Source: Chloroflexota bacterium (GTDB lineage: Bacteria; Chloroflexota; Limnocylindria; Limnocylindrales; CSP1-4). Taken from it: DNA of 37,309 nt. The notes below the pieces were generated by a model. The model had not been told where the DNA came from and did not search any database. It worked only from the letters and a program-made list of their open reading frames with translations. Positions 1 through 8,285 of the stretch are shown in pieces; position 1 is the first letter of the stretch; every line of letters begins with the position of its first letter. The stretch is taken from NCBI GenBank assembly GCA_025935925.1, contig JAICUI010000031.1, positions 1 through 37,309 of the forward strand, read 5' to 3'. Both the position numbers and the translations under genes were made by a program.

Positions 1-282
1 CGCCAACTTCGCCACGTACGACTGCCTGGTGGTGTTGAGAACGTCGCCGCTCGGAACCCGCCCCCTAACACCACGCCCCAGTGCTGCTATCGGCCAGTGG
101 AAGGGATCCGTCGTTCCCTGCACCACCGCCTGGTGGTGCGCGGCGAGGAGCGCCGCGCGACGGGTGCGACGGCTCGGTCGGGCGTCGCCGCTCGGGCGCC
201 GTACGTGACGGCGGGATGCGCCGACGAGCCCCGCTACGCCTCACCGCACCGCCCAGGTAAGTCCCCGATAAGCAGCCGGGTT
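1..282. other. No gene seen; short direct repeats
   Basis: I see no convincing coding sequence before the first gene. An 11-bp word (gcctggtggtg) occurs at 24-34 and again at 128-138, and a 13-bp word (cgtcgccgctcgg) at 42-54 and 183-195, in the same order but with different spacing. The second copy of the first word forms a small hairpin (caccacc/ggtggtg, 121-138). The region may hold the end of an upstream transcription unit or a decayed duplication. Confidence 0.4.
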
Positions 283-294
283 CACCATCCGGAC

Positions 295-1005
295 ATGAAC
301 CCGGTCGTGATCGGACGCGTCCTTCGCGCCCTGCGCCACCAGCGACGCTGGCGCCAGGTCGACCTCGCCGCGAAGGTGCAGATCGGCCAGACGGCGGTGT
401 CGCGCGTGGAGCTCGGCGACCTCGACGCGGTGTCGATCGACACGCTGACCCGGCTGCTCGCGGCGGTCGGCGCAGATCTCACGCTCCACGTGACGTGGCG
501 CGGCGGGACGCTCGACCGGCTCCTCGACGCCGCCCATGCCGAGCTGGTCGAGGGGACCGCCCGGCTCCTCCGGAATCTGGGCTGGCAGGTCCACGTCGAG
601 GTCTCGTACGCCGAGTACGGCGAGCGGGGTTCGATCGACATCCTGGCCTGGCATCCTGAGCTGCGGATCGCGCTCGTCGTGGAGGTGAAGAGCGAGATCA
701 CGGCGATCGAGGAGACGCTCCGGCGCCATGACGCGAAGGTGCGGCTGGCGGCCAACGTCGTCTTCCGTCGCTTCGGCGAGCGACCGGCCTCCGTCAGCCG
801 GCTGCTGGTGCTGCCCGAGGGGGCGACGAGCCGGAGGAGGCTGTCCGCGCACGATGCGACGTTCGCCGCGGTCTATCCGTCGCGCGGCGTCGCCGTCCGT
901 CGGTGGCTGGCCAGCCCGTCCGGGACGTTCGGCGGGGTGCTCCTCGTGCGCGGCGCCCGGGCCGCACGGACCCCGAGGCGGATCCGCCCGCGGCTCGCCG
1001 CATGA
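295..1005 (+). CDS. XRE-type HTH protein with a C-terminal PD-(D/E)XK-like domain
   Basis: The 236-residue protein starts with a Cro/cI-type helix-turn-helix (about residues 5-60; QVDLAAKVQIGQTAVSRVE covers the two recognition helices). The second half looks like a restriction-endonuclease fold: a GSID segment with D115, then a hydrophobic strand ending in E130-V-K132, which fits the D-(x)n-ExK signature of PD-(D/E)XK nucleases. I infer a DNA-binding protein that cleaves or once cleaved DNA. It could equally be a regulator with an inactive nuclease-like domain. The open frame extends upstream to 97, but the extra residues are low-complexity and the ATG at 295 begins right at the HTH. A -10-like CACCAT lies 6 nt before this ATG, consistent with a leaderless mRNA. 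Its TGA overlaps an ATG at 1002 (ATGA), which could couple translation to the next gene. No methylase or other restriction-modification partner is visible. Confidence 0.65.
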   Translation: MNPVVIGRVLRALRHQRRWRQVDLAAKVQIGQTAVSRVELGDLDAVSIDTLTRLLAAVGADLTLHVTWRGGTLDRLLDAAHAELVEGTARLLRNLGWQVHVEVSYAEYGERGSIDILAWHPELRIALVVEVKSEITAIEETLRRHDAKVRLAANVVFRRFGERPASVSRLLVLPEGATSRRRLSAHDATFAAVYPSRGVAVRRWLASPSGTFGGVLLVRGARAARTPRRIRPRLAA

Positions 1006-1151
1006 CCGGCTCCGGAGCGATGATGCGTCGAACGACGAGGACCGCCGATGCAGCCGGAGGGCACCATGCACGCCGTGACGAACCAGACGGCCACGCCACG
1101 ATCCCGGGTCGCCCGCGTCGCCGGCGACGACCGCCATCCGGGGCTCGCGTG

Positions 1152-1628
1152 ATGGCGGCCGCGACACAAGGCGCGCCGTGGAGCACGCTCGAGTCGGCGG
1201 ATCCGGACCTCGCCGCGCGCGGGCGTGCCCTGCTCGACGCCCGCGGCCACGGGTCCGGCCTGCTGGCCACCGTGCGCGACGGCGCGCCGCCGCGCATCCA
1301 CCCGATGTCGGTCGACATCGTCGAGGGACACCTCCTCGTGGTCGTGCTCGGCGGTTCCGGCAAGGCCCGCGACCTCAGCGAGGACGGCCGGTACGCGCTC
1401 CACACGCACCAGGACGAGGCGAAGCCCGACGAGTTCCAGGTGCGCGGCCGGGCGCGCATCGTCGAGCCCGGCGCGTTCCGCGACCGGGTCGTCGCGCAGT
1501 GGCACTTCGAGGCTGGGCCGGAGGACCTCGTCGTGGAGCTCCTGATCGAGCACGCGCTGCTCGGCGAACGCCCCGATGCGGACGCCTGGCCCCCGACGTA
1601 CCGCTCGTGGCACGCGCCCCGCGCGTGA
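1152..1628 (+). CDS. Pyridoxamine 5'-phosphate oxidase-like flavin-binding protein
   Basis: This 158-residue protein resembles the split-barrel PNPOx-like family, small proteins that bind FMN or F420 and reduce diverse substrates or bind haem. Supporting features are the N-terminal DLAARGRALLDARGHGSGLL segment, the strand LLATVRDGAPPRIHPMSV, the GSGKARDL turn, and the following YALHTHQDEAKPDEFQVRGRA strand typical of the barrel. The substrate cannot be predicted. The start is uncertain. The ATG at 1152 sits just before the conserved region but lacks a clear ribosome-binding site. An in-frame ATG at 1002 overlaps the stop of the previous gene (ATGA) and would add 50 Arg-rich, poorly conserved-looking residues. 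The gene converges on the alcohol dehydrogenase, with only 10 nt between the stop codons. Confidence 0.75.
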   Translation: MAAATQGAPWSTLESADPDLAARGRALLDARGHGSGLLATVRDGAPPRIHPMSVDIVEGHLLVVVLGGSGKARDLSEDGRYALHTHQDEAKPDEFQVRGRARIVEPGAFRDRVVAQWHFEAGPEDLVVELLIEHALLGERPDADAWPPTYRSWHAPRA

Positions 1629-1638
1629 CCGACCGACC

Positions 1639-2751
1639 CTAGTCGAACACCACGACCTGCCGCGCGGCCTGCCCTGCGCGGAGGCGGTCGAACGCGTCCT
1701 CGAGGTCGTCCAGCGGGAGCCGCCGGTCGATCAGCCGCTCGATCGGCAGCCGTCCCGCGAGGTAGGCGTCGGCGTAGCGCGGGAAGTCGATCGCCGCCAC
1801 CGCGGACCCGTAGTTGGACCCGAGGATCCGCCGGCCACCGTCGACGAACGGGAAGGGCTCGAACGAGGCGACCTCGCCGAACCGCGTCAGGCCGACGAGC
1901 ACCGCCGTGCCGCCGGGCGGCAGCGCCGCGACGGCCTGGGCGATCGTGGTCGGCGTCCCGATGGCCTCGAACACGAAGTCCGGGCCACCATCGCCGGCCG
2001 CACCCCGGATCCCGTCGACGGTCGCTTGCGGGTTGGACGGGTCGGCCTGCACCCAGTGCGTGGCGCCGAGCTCGCCGGCGAGGTCGAGCTTCGCCCGGCT
2101 GACATCGACGACGATGCGGCCCGCCCCCGCGAGGACGGCCCCCATGACGCACGACAGCCCGACGCCACCCAGCCCGATGATCGCGACCGTCGAACCGGCG
2201 GGAACCTCGGCCGTCTTGAGCACGGCCCCGACCCCGGTCGACACGCCGCAGCCGATGAGCGCGGCGACCTCGGGCGGCACGCCGTCGGGCATCGGGACGA
2301 CGGCCGTCGCCGGGACGACCTGGGCCTCGGCGAACGTGCCGATCGAGAGGTATGCGAGGACCGGCGAACCGTCCGCGCGCTCGAGCCGCGTCGTGCCGTC
2401 GGCCTGGCGATGGCGCAGCGACGGCGATCCCTGGCACAGCCACTGCCGTCCGCGCTGGCACTCGCGGCACCGGAGGCAGGGCGCGTACCACGACAGCGCC
2501 ACCGCTCGGCCCACGACGCTCGGATCCAGCCCGGCCCCGACGGCCTCGATGACGCCGGCGCCCTCGTGGCCGAGGACGATCGGCCCCGGGCGCTCCCAGT
2601 CGCCGTCGCGAACGTGCAGGTCGGAGTGGCACACGCCCGACGCCGTCATCCGGACGAGGACCTCGCCGGGTCGCGGGTCGTCGAGGCGGAGCGTCTCGAT
2701 CGACGTCGGCCGGCCGGCGGCCTCGATGACGGCTCCGCGGATCTCGCGCAC
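1639..2751 (-). CDS. Zinc-dependent alcohol dehydrogenase (MDR family)
   Basis: This is a medium-chain dehydrogenase/reductase of about 370 residues that should oxidise an alcohol or reduce an aldehyde with NAD(H). The N-terminal catalytic domain has the zinc ligands Cys in SGVCHSD and His-Glu in GHEGAG. The structural-zinc cysteine cluster is present as APCLRCRECQRGRQWLC. The Rossmann domain has GLGGVG followed by VVDVSRAKLDLA, where an acidic residue at the end of the second strand favours NAD. The substrate is unknown; class III-like or NDMA-dependent relatives are alternatives. The start is probably one of the GTG codons at 2754/2751, preceded by GGAGG. A longer frame to 2829 would run into the ppc coding region. 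The gene follows ppc on the same strand after about 30 nt and is probably cotranscribed. Confidence 0.85.
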   Translation of the reverse strand: MREIRGAVIEAAGRPTSIETLRLDDPRPGEVLVRMTASGVCHSDLHVRDGDWERPGPIVLGHEGAGVIEAVGAGLDPSVVGRAVALSWYAPCLRCRECQRGRQWLCQGSPSLRHRQADGTTRLERADGSPVLAYLSIGTFAEAQVVPATAVVPMPDGVPPEVAALIGCGVSTGVGAVLKTAEVPAGSTVAIIGLGGVGLSCVMGAVLAGAGRIVVDVSRAKLDLAGELGATHWVQADPSNPQATVDGIRGAAGDGGPDFVFEAIGTPTTIAQAVAALPPGGTAVLVGLTRFGEVASFEPFPFVDGGRRILGSNYGSAVAAIDFPRYADAYLAGRLPIERLIDRRLPLDDLEDAFDRLRAGQAARQVVVFD

Positions 2752-2782
2752 CACGCCTCCCACGCCCCGCCGCGGCGCGATG

Positions 2783-5719
2783 TCAGCCCGTGTTCTGAAG
2801 TCCCGCGGCGATGCCGTTGATCGTCGCACCGATCACCGCCCGGATGGGCGCCGTGGCCGCCGCCGGCTCGCCCGCCGCCTCGGCGCGCCGCAGCCGCCCC
2901 AGCAGCTCGACCTGGACGGCGGACAGGGCGTCGACGTACGGGTTGCGCAGCACGATCGAGCGGGCGAGGGTCGGGTGGCCGGCGAGCAGCCGGTCGCGGC
3001 CCGTGACGAGCAGCAGGTTGCGCACGGAGCGCGCGAACTCGCCCTCGACCGCAGACCGGATTGCGGCCGCCTCGTCGCCCGGCGCGAGGTCGGCGTAGCG
3101 GCGGAACGTCGCCGGGTCGGCCTTCGCGAGCGACAGCTCGGCGTTGTCGAGCACCGACGCGAAGAACGGCCAGCGCCGGTACAGGTCCCCGAGCTGCGCG
3201 AGGACCGCGGGGCCGCCGCGGTCGACGACCGCCTCGAGCGCCGTCCCGAGGCCGTACCAGCCGGGCAGGTTCGCGCGCGCCTGCGACCACGCGAACACCC
3301 ACGGGATCGCGCGCAGCGAGTTGATGTCCGGGACGCTGGGTCCCGCGCCGGCGGACCCGCCCTTCGGCCGCGACGACGGCCGCGACCCGAGGCCGAGCCC
3401 CGGGATCAGGTCGATCGGCGTCGCCGCGCCGAAGAACGGCGCGAACCCCGGCAGCTCGAGCAGCGACCGGTACGCCGCCCGGGAGATGGCGGTCAGCTCC
3501 GACATCGTCGCGCTGCCCGTCGCCGCGACCGCGGCGGACTCCCGCTCGTGGTCGGGCGTGGACGCGAGGAGCGTCGCCGCGGTCACCTGCTCGAGGTGGC
3601 GCTGCGCGATCGTCACGTCCGCGTAGTGCGCCGCGATGACCTCGCCCTGCTCGGTGAACTTGAGCCTGCCCGCGACCGAGCCGGGCGCCTGCGCGAGGAT
3701 CGCGCGGTTCGCCGGGCCGCCGCCGCGCCCGATGGCGCCGCCGCGGCCGTGGAACAGGGTCAGCGCGACGCCGTACCGGCGGGCCGTCGCAACCAGCGCC
3801 TCCTGCGCGCGGTACAGGAGCCAGTTCGCGGCGAGGAACCCGCTCTCCTTGGACGAGTCCGAGTAGCCGAGCATCACCTCCTGGGCATCGCCGCGCGATC
3901 GGAGGTGCTCGCGGTAGGCCGGGTCGGACAGCAGGTCGCCCAGCAACCCGGCGGCGCCCTCGAGCGCCTCGGCCGACTCGAGGAGCGGGACGACGTCGAG
4001 CACGGGCGCCGCCGGCGGCAGGTCCGCGAGGGCGGGGACGGGGCGGCCGAGCGGCTCGGCCTCCGCGGCGCGTCGGGCGAGCTCGAGGACGTTCGCGACG
4101 TCCGCGGGCGACGTCGTGAACGAGATGACGTAGCGGCTGCACGCCGCGACGCCGAACCGCTGCTGGAGCCTGGCCATCGCCCGGAACGTCGCCAGCACCT
4201 CGGCCAGCGGCACGCCGCTCGACACCTCGGTCTCCGGGTCGGCGCCCGTGTCGAGCGCCGCAATCGCCGCGCGGTGCACGGCCGCGTGCTGGCGGACCTC
4301 GAGCGAGGCGAGGTGGAGGCCGAACGTCTGGACCTGCCACCGGAAGTCCGCGAGCTCGCCCCACGCGACGCGGCCGAGGCCACCGGCGACGAGCGCCTCC
4401 TGGAGCACGGCGAGCTCCGCCTCGAGGGCCTCCGCCGACGCATAGCCGCCGGTCCGCGGCGCCGTCTCGCCGGTGAGCGCCGCACGGGTCCGCCGGAGCC
4501 GCTCCGCGATCGCGCCCAGCCGCTGGCGGTACGGCTCGTCGGGGAAGCGGCGGCGGAGCATCCGGATCGTCTCGGGCAGCTCCTCGGCATCGAGCGCGAG
4601 CGCGTGGTCCAGCGCGCGGTCGAGATCGGCCGGGACGACGCGTGCGGCGACCGTCATCATCAGCCGCTGCGCGACGGCCTCGTAGCCGCGGAGCAGGTGA
4701 TCGGCCTGCAGCCGGGCCGTGTGGAGCGTCACGTCCGAGGTCACGCCGGGATGCCCGTCGCGGTCCGCGCCGATCCACGATCCGAAGCGCAGCAGCGCCG
4801 GCGTGAGGACCGGCCGCGTGCCCGTCCGCCCCGTGTCTGCGGCGAGCGCGCCGTTGTGCGAGCCCGCGCGTCGCGGCGCGGCATCGAGGGCCCGGTCCAC
4901 GGCCCGTTGGAAGCGCGGCACCGCCACGAACAGCGTCTCGTCGAAGATCGCGAGCTCCGAGCGCACCTCGTCCAGGGGCGCCGGCGCGACGGAGCGCACC
5001 TCGCCGGTGTGCCACAGCAGCGAGATCTCCTCGCGCAGCCGGCGCCGCGTGTCGGCGTCCTCGTCGGGCGTCGTGTTCGGGTCGTCGAGGGCGTCCAGGA
5101 GCCGCCGGATCCGGCGTTGCGCGACGAGCAGCGTGCGGCGGCGGGCCTCGGTCGGGTGCGCCGTGAGGACCGGGTGGACCTCGACCCGCGCGAGGAGCTC
5201 GCCGACGCCCGCCTTGCCGCGGCTCCGCGCCAGCCGTTCGACGGCCTCGCCGACCGAGTCGTCGATCGCGCGGCCGTGCGCCCGCCGCGCGCGCGTGCGC
5301 AGCACGCGGATGCGCTGCCGCTCCTCAGCGAGGTTGACGAGCTGGAAGTACAGCGTGAACGCGCGGGCGACGGCCGCCGCGCGCTCGAGGTCCAGCGCCT
5401 CGATCTCCGCCGCGAGCTTCGCGCGCTCGGCGTCGGGCTCGAGGTCGAGCTCCGTGTCGGTGTGGCGCAGGACGATGGTCCGGCGACGGATCCGCTCGAC
5501 CAGGGCGAACAGGTCAGGCCCGCCCTGCTCGGCGATGACCTGGCCGAGGAGCGCGCCGAGGAGCCGGACCTCGCGCCGCAGCGGGTCGCGGGCGCGCGCG
5601 AGCCCAGGGCCCGGCGGCTCGGCGGCGACGGCCGGAAAGCGGGTGGGGGACGCCGCCGACCGGGCGCGCGACGCGTGGCCGGACGAGGTCACCGTCGAGC
5701 GGGTGGGGCGCGCAGGCAT
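2783..5719 (-). CDS. ppc: Phosphoenolpyruvate carboxylase
   Basis: This 978-residue enzyme carboxylates phosphoenolpyruvate with bicarbonate to oxaloacetate, replenishing the TCA cycle. The bacterial-type motifs are in order: VLTAHPTEA (catalytic His188), GSWIGADRDGHPGVT, GYSDSSKESG, the glycine-rich FHGRGGAIGRGGGP loop, TEQGE, IPWVFAWSQ, and the C-terminal INGIAAGLQNTG ending. It is slightly longer than E. coli Ppc owing to an N-terminal Ser/Arg/Pro-rich tail and an insert of about 20 residues (PSSRPKGGSAGAGPS) near the C-terminal third. The open frame continues far upstream without a stop, but it antisenses the response-regulator gene. The ATG at 5719 is chosen because a promoter-like -35/-10 pair ends 6 nt before it. 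ppc leads a probable operon with the alcohol dehydrogenase. Confidence 0.96.
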   Translation of the reverse strand: MPARPTRSTVTSSGHASRARSAASPTRFPAVAAEPPGPGLARARDPLRREVRLLGALLGQVIAEQGGPDLFALVERIRRRTIVLRHTDTELDLEPDAERAKLAAEIEALDLERAAAVARAFTLYFQLVNLAEERQRIRVLRTRARRAHGRAIDDSVGEAVERLARSRGKAGVGELLARVEVHPVLTAHPTEARRRTLLVAQRRIRRLLDALDDPNTTPDEDADTRRRLREEISLLWHTGEVRSVAPAPLDEVRSELAIFDETLFVAVPRFQRAVDRALDAAPRRAGSHNGALAADTGRTGTRPVLTPALLRFGSWIGADRDGHPGVTSDVTLHTARLQADHLLRGYEAVAQRLMMTVAARVVPADLDRALDHALALDAEELPETIRMLRRRFPDEPYRQRLGAIAERLRRTRAALTGETAPRTGGYASAEALEAELAVLQEALVAGGLGRVAWGELADFRWQVQTFGLHLASLEVRQHAAVHRAAIAALDTGADPETEVSSGVPLAEVLATFRAMARLQQRFGVAACSRYVISFTTSPADVANVLELARRAAEAEPLGRPVPALADLPPAAPVLDVVPLLESAEALEGAAGLLGDLLSDPAYREHLRSRGDAQEVMLGYSDSSKESGFLAANWLLYRAQEALVATARRYGVALTLFHGRGGAIGRGGGPANRAILAQAPGSVAGRLKFTEQGEVIAAHYADVTIAQRHLEQVTAATLLASTPDHERESAAVAATGSATMSELTAISRAAYRSLLELPGFAPFFGAATPIDLIPGLGLGSRPSSRPKGGSAGAGPSVPDINSLRAIPWVFAWSQARANLPGWYGLGTALEAVVDRGGPAVLAQLGDLYRRWPFFASVLDNAELSLAKADPATFRRYADLAPGDEAAAIRSAVEGEFARSVRNLLLVTGRDRLLAGHPTLARSIVLRNPYVDALSAVQVELLGRLRRAEAAGEPAAATAPIRAVIGATINGIAAGLQNTG

Positions 5720-5725
5720 CGCACA

Positions 5726-5754
5726 AGGATGCCGAGGCGCCGCGGACCTGTCAC
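5726..5754 (-). promoter_or_regulatory. Candidate ppc promoter (leaderless)
   Basis: On the minus strand, GTGACA (5754-5749; close to TTGACA) is followed after 17 bp by CATCCT (5731-5726), and the ppc ATG comes 6 nt later. Transcription would start at or next to the start codon. There is no Shine-Dalgarno sequence in front of ppc. Confidence 0.5.
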
Positions 5755-5850
5755 CCGGATGTGGGTTACGGTTCGACTGCAAGGGCACCGTCCCGGTACC
5801 GGCCCGCAACCATCGGTCGCCGCGTCGGCGCCTACGCTGGACGCGGCAAA

Positions 5851-5886
5851 CCAGCGCAACCAGCGCACCCAGCGCACCGAGCGCGC
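5851..5886 (+). repeat. Four 9-bp tandem repeats upstream of a response regulator gene
   Basis: Units are ccagcgcaa, ccagcgcac, ccagcgcac and a degenerate cgagcgcgc, directly abutting and ending a few bases before the ribosome-binding site at about 5890. They lie in the shared upstream region of ppc and the response regulator. They could be a regulator binding site or a replication-slippage tract; nothing in the sequence decides which. Confidence 0.6.
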
Positions 5887-5902
5887 CCGAAGGGAGCCCG
5901 CG

Positions 5903-6628
5903 TTGATCGGCACGAGACCGCTGCGGATCCTGGTCGTGGACGACGACCCGGCGATGGTCGGCGCCATCACGGCGCTGGTCGGGACCGAGGGCCACCAGGT
6001 GATCACGGCCTACGACGGCCTCACCGCGGTGAAGCGGTTCCGGGAGGAGCGCCCGGACCTCGTCCTGCTCGACCTCGCGATGCCCGGTCCGGACGGGTTC
6101 ACGGTCATCGGCCAGCTGCGGGCGTCGGGGAACGTGCCCGTGCTCGTGGTGTCGGGCGAGAGCGCCGAGGCGGCGAAGGTCAAGGCGCTGGGCATCGGCG
6201 CCGACGACTACCTCGTCAAGCCGTTCGGCAAGCAGGAGCTGCTGGCCCGGATCTCCGCCGTGATGCGGCGTGTCGACCTCGCCGGCACCGGCCGGCTGGG
6301 CGTCCCGGGCGACGGGGCGCCGGGCGTGCTGACGGCCGGGTCGCTGACGCTCGAGCCGGCGCGCCACGAGGCGCGGGTCGGCGCGATGCCGCTCGGCCTC
6401 ACGCCCACCGAGTTCCGCCTGCTCGAGGCGCTCGTCCGCGCGGGCGGCGACCTCGTCGCCCATCACCGGCTCGCGCGCGCCGGCTGGCCGGCGGAGCCGG
6501 ATCCCGACCTGCTGTGGCTGAAGCCGCACCTCGCGCGGCTGCGCGCGAAGCTCGAGGCCGTCGGCGGCCCGCGCATCGTCGCGGTTCGTTCGGTCGGCTA
6601 CCGCATCGAGGCGGACGAGCCGGCCTGA
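5903..6628 (+). CDS. OmpR/PhoB-family response regulator
   Basis: This is a two-domain DNA-binding response regulator of 241 residues. The receiver domain (about 1-120) has the acidic pair in VVDDDPAM (D13/D14), the phosphoacceptor Asp57 in LVLLDLAMPGPDGF, and the conserved Lys106 in DDYLVKPF. The C-terminal winged helix (about 145-238) has LGLTPTEFRLLEAL, a KPHLARLRAKLE helix and the VRSVGYRIE wing, typical of KdpE/PhoB relatives. The WLKPHLARLRAKL segment replaces the usual VDVHIRRLRKKLE and is somewhat divergent. The start is a TTG at 5903 with a good ribosome-binding site (aaggga, 5890-5895). No histidine kinase is adjacent, so its partner and signal are unknown. It is divergent from ppc, and its last 31 nt overlap the end of the convergent membrane-protein gene. 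Confidence 0.9.
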   Translation: MIGTRPLRILVVDDDPAMVGAITALVGTEGHQVITAYDGLTAVKRFREERPDLVLLDLAMPGPDGFTVIGQLRASGNVPVLVVSGESAEAAKVKALGIGADDYLVKPFGKQELLARISAVMRRVDLAGTGRLGVPGDGAPGVLTAGSLTLEPARHEARVGAMPLGLTPTEFRLLEALVRAGGDLVAHHRLARAGWPAEPDPDLLWLKPHLARLRAKLEAVGGPRIVAVRSVGYRIEADEPA

Positions 6629-7377
6629 CCCCGGGCGGCCATCCGCGCCTCGAGGCGGTCCGCGGCCGGCAGGACCCAGCGGCACGCGACCAGCGCGACG
6701 AACGCGACCGAGATCGTGACCAGGGCCGCGAACGCCACGAGGCTCACGAACAGGATCGCGAGGATCACGGCGACCAGCGCCGCGACCCGGACCGGATACG
6801 CGACGACGAGCAGGCCGGCCAACCGGAGCCGCTCGCGGACGGTCCGCTCGGCTCGCGCGGGGTCGACGAGCAGCGGCCAGAACGTGATCGACACCGCGAT
6901 CACGAGCAGGAGCCCCCACGCCGCCAGCGTCCCGAGCATCCAGCCGAGCATCGAGTCGGACGTGATGCCGGAGAGGAAGTCCCAGGTGGCGACGACGGAC
7001 CCCACCGTGATCGCGACGCCCGCGACGAGCGTCGGGACCGCGTACCGGCGCCACGCCTCGAACGCGTCCGAGAGCGCGACCGCCTCGCCGCGCGCGATCA
7101 GCGCCGCGATCCGGAACAGGCCGACCGTCGGGAACGCGAGGAAGGGCACGAGCAGCAGTCCCAGCGCCGGCGCCGACAGCCCGAGCAGCGCGATGGCGAC
7201 GAACCCGATGCCCCACACGAGGTTGGCGGGCACGAGCCGCCACGAGTTGTAGAAGACGTCGACGGCCGACGACCGCAGGGCGGCCGGGATGGACGGCCGG
7301 GTCGCGGCCCTCGCCCGTGCCGCCGCGGCGACCCGCGCGTCCTCGTCGAGGGCGTCCGGCGGGAGGCTGCCCGGCAC
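6598..7377 (-). CDS. YesL/DUF624-like membrane protein
   Basis: This integral membrane protein of about 259 residues has a cytoplasmic Ala/Arg-rich N-terminus and five to six predicted hydrophobic segments (for example VWGIGFVAIALLGLSA, LVAGVAITVGSVVAT, LLLVIAVSITFWPLL and ALVAVILAILFVSLVAF). The size, the NSWRLVPANLVWG start of the membrane part, and the position as last gene of a MalFG-type ABC operon fit the YesL/DUF624 family, which is often found beside carbohydrate importers and whose role is poorly defined. The GTG at 7377 follows AAGGG at a suitable distance, 4 nt after the upstream permease stop. A GTG at 7398, overlapping that gene by 17 nt, is the alternative start. The 3' end overlaps the response regulator gene by 31 nt. 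Confidence 0.65.
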   Translation of the reverse strand: MPGSLPPDALDEDARVAAAARARAATRPSIPAALRSSAVDVFYNSWRLVPANLVWGIGFVAIALLGLSAPALGLLLVPFLAFPTVGLFRIAALIARGEAVALSDAFEAWRRYAVPTLVAGVAITVGSVVATWDFLSGITSDSMLGWMLGTLAAWGLLLVIAVSITFWPLLVDPARAERTVRERLRLAGLLVVAYPVRVAALVAVILAILFVSLVAFAALVTISVAFVALVACRWVLPAADRLEARMAARGQAGSSASMR

Positions 7378-7381
7378 CGCG

Positions 7382-8281
7382 TCAGCCCTTGACGCCACTC
7401 GCCGCGATCCCTTCGACGAAGTAGCGCTGGAAGAAGATGTACAGGACGAGGACCGGGATCGTCGCGAGCACGACGGTCGCCATCAGCGGCGGCCAGTTGT
7501 TCGCGTAGCCGCCCGCCGTGCGGAAGAAGCCGAGCCCCAGCGGCAGGGTCCAGTGCGCCTTGTCGCCCAGCAGCAGCAGCGGCCAGAAGAAGCTGTTCCA
7601 GGTCCCCTGGAACTGGAGGATCGCGACGGCCGCGAGCGCGGGCCCGGCGAGCGGCAGCATCACCCGAACGAACGTCGTGAAGAACCCGGCGCCGTCGATC
7701 TTCGCCGCCTCCTCGAGGTCCCGCGGGATCGACAGGAAGTACTGGCGCAGCAGGAAGATGCTGGTCGCGGAGATCGCGAGCACCGTGATCACGCCGAAGT
7801 ACTGCCCGACGCCGCGCGTGAACCCGATGCCGTTGAACAGCAGGTACACCGGGACCAGCCGGAGCTGGTCGGGGATCATCAGTGTCGCCAGCACGACGAG
7901 GAACAGGAGCTCGCGGCCCGGGAAGCGCAGCCGGGCGAACGCGTAGCCCGCCATGCTCCCGAGCACGAGGTTCGTGAGCGTTACGGCGCTCGCGATCACG
8001 AAGCTGTTGAGGAACAGCACCTGGATCGGCGGCTCGAGCTGCGTGACCGCGAACTCCCAGCCCGCCGTCGTGAACGGGTTCGGGATGAACGTGAGCTGCA
8101 CGGAGTCGGGCAGCGTCTTGAACGACGTCACGACCGACCAGGTGAACGGGATGAACATCAGGATCGCGTAGCCGATGAGGAACACGTACACGATCCGGCG
8201 GCGCCACTTGGCGCCGGTGTCGCCGGCGTGGGTGGCGACGGGGGTGTCCTGGACGCGGGCGGGCGCCGCCTCGGTCGTCAT
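7382..8281 (-). CDS. Sugar ABC transporter permease, MalG type
   Basis: This 299-residue inner-membrane permease is one half of the channel of a carbohydrate uptake (CUT1) ABC importer. It has six hydrophobic segments, beginning with IVYVFLIGYAILMFIPFTW. The EAA loop that docks the ATPase is visible as EEAAKIDGAGFFTTFVRVML about 100 residues from the C-terminus, and the ending RYFVEGIAASGVKG is the classic MalG-family tail (QRYFVEGLTAGAVKG-like). It starts 4 nt after the MalF-type gene and is surely cotranscribed with it. The sugar cannot be predicted. The ATPase gene is not in the window. Confidence 0.95.
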   Translation of the reverse strand: MTTEAAPARVQDTPVATHAGDTGAKWRRRIVYVFLIGYAILMFIPFTWSVVTSFKTLPDSVQLTFIPNPFTTAGWEFAVTQLEPPIQVLFLNSFVIASAVTLTNLVLGSMAGYAFARLRFPGRELLFLVVLATLMIPDQLRLVPVYLLFNGIGFTRGVGQYFGVITVLAISATSIFLLRQYFLSIPRDLEEAAKIDGAGFFTTFVRVMLPLAGPALAAVAILQFQGTWNSFFWPLLLLGDKAHWTLPLGLGFFRTAGGYANNWPPLMATVVLATIPVLVLYIFFQRYFVEGIAASGVKG

Positions 8282-8285
8282 CGCG

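Noticed and set aside
1814..5900. A very long open frame on the plus strand across the alcohol dehydrogenase and ppc genes
   Set aside because: It is antisense to two genes with clear motifs, and its translation is Arg-rich and resembles no protein. Only the last 726 nt (the response regulator) are coding. Stop codons are rare on all frames in such GC-rich DNA.
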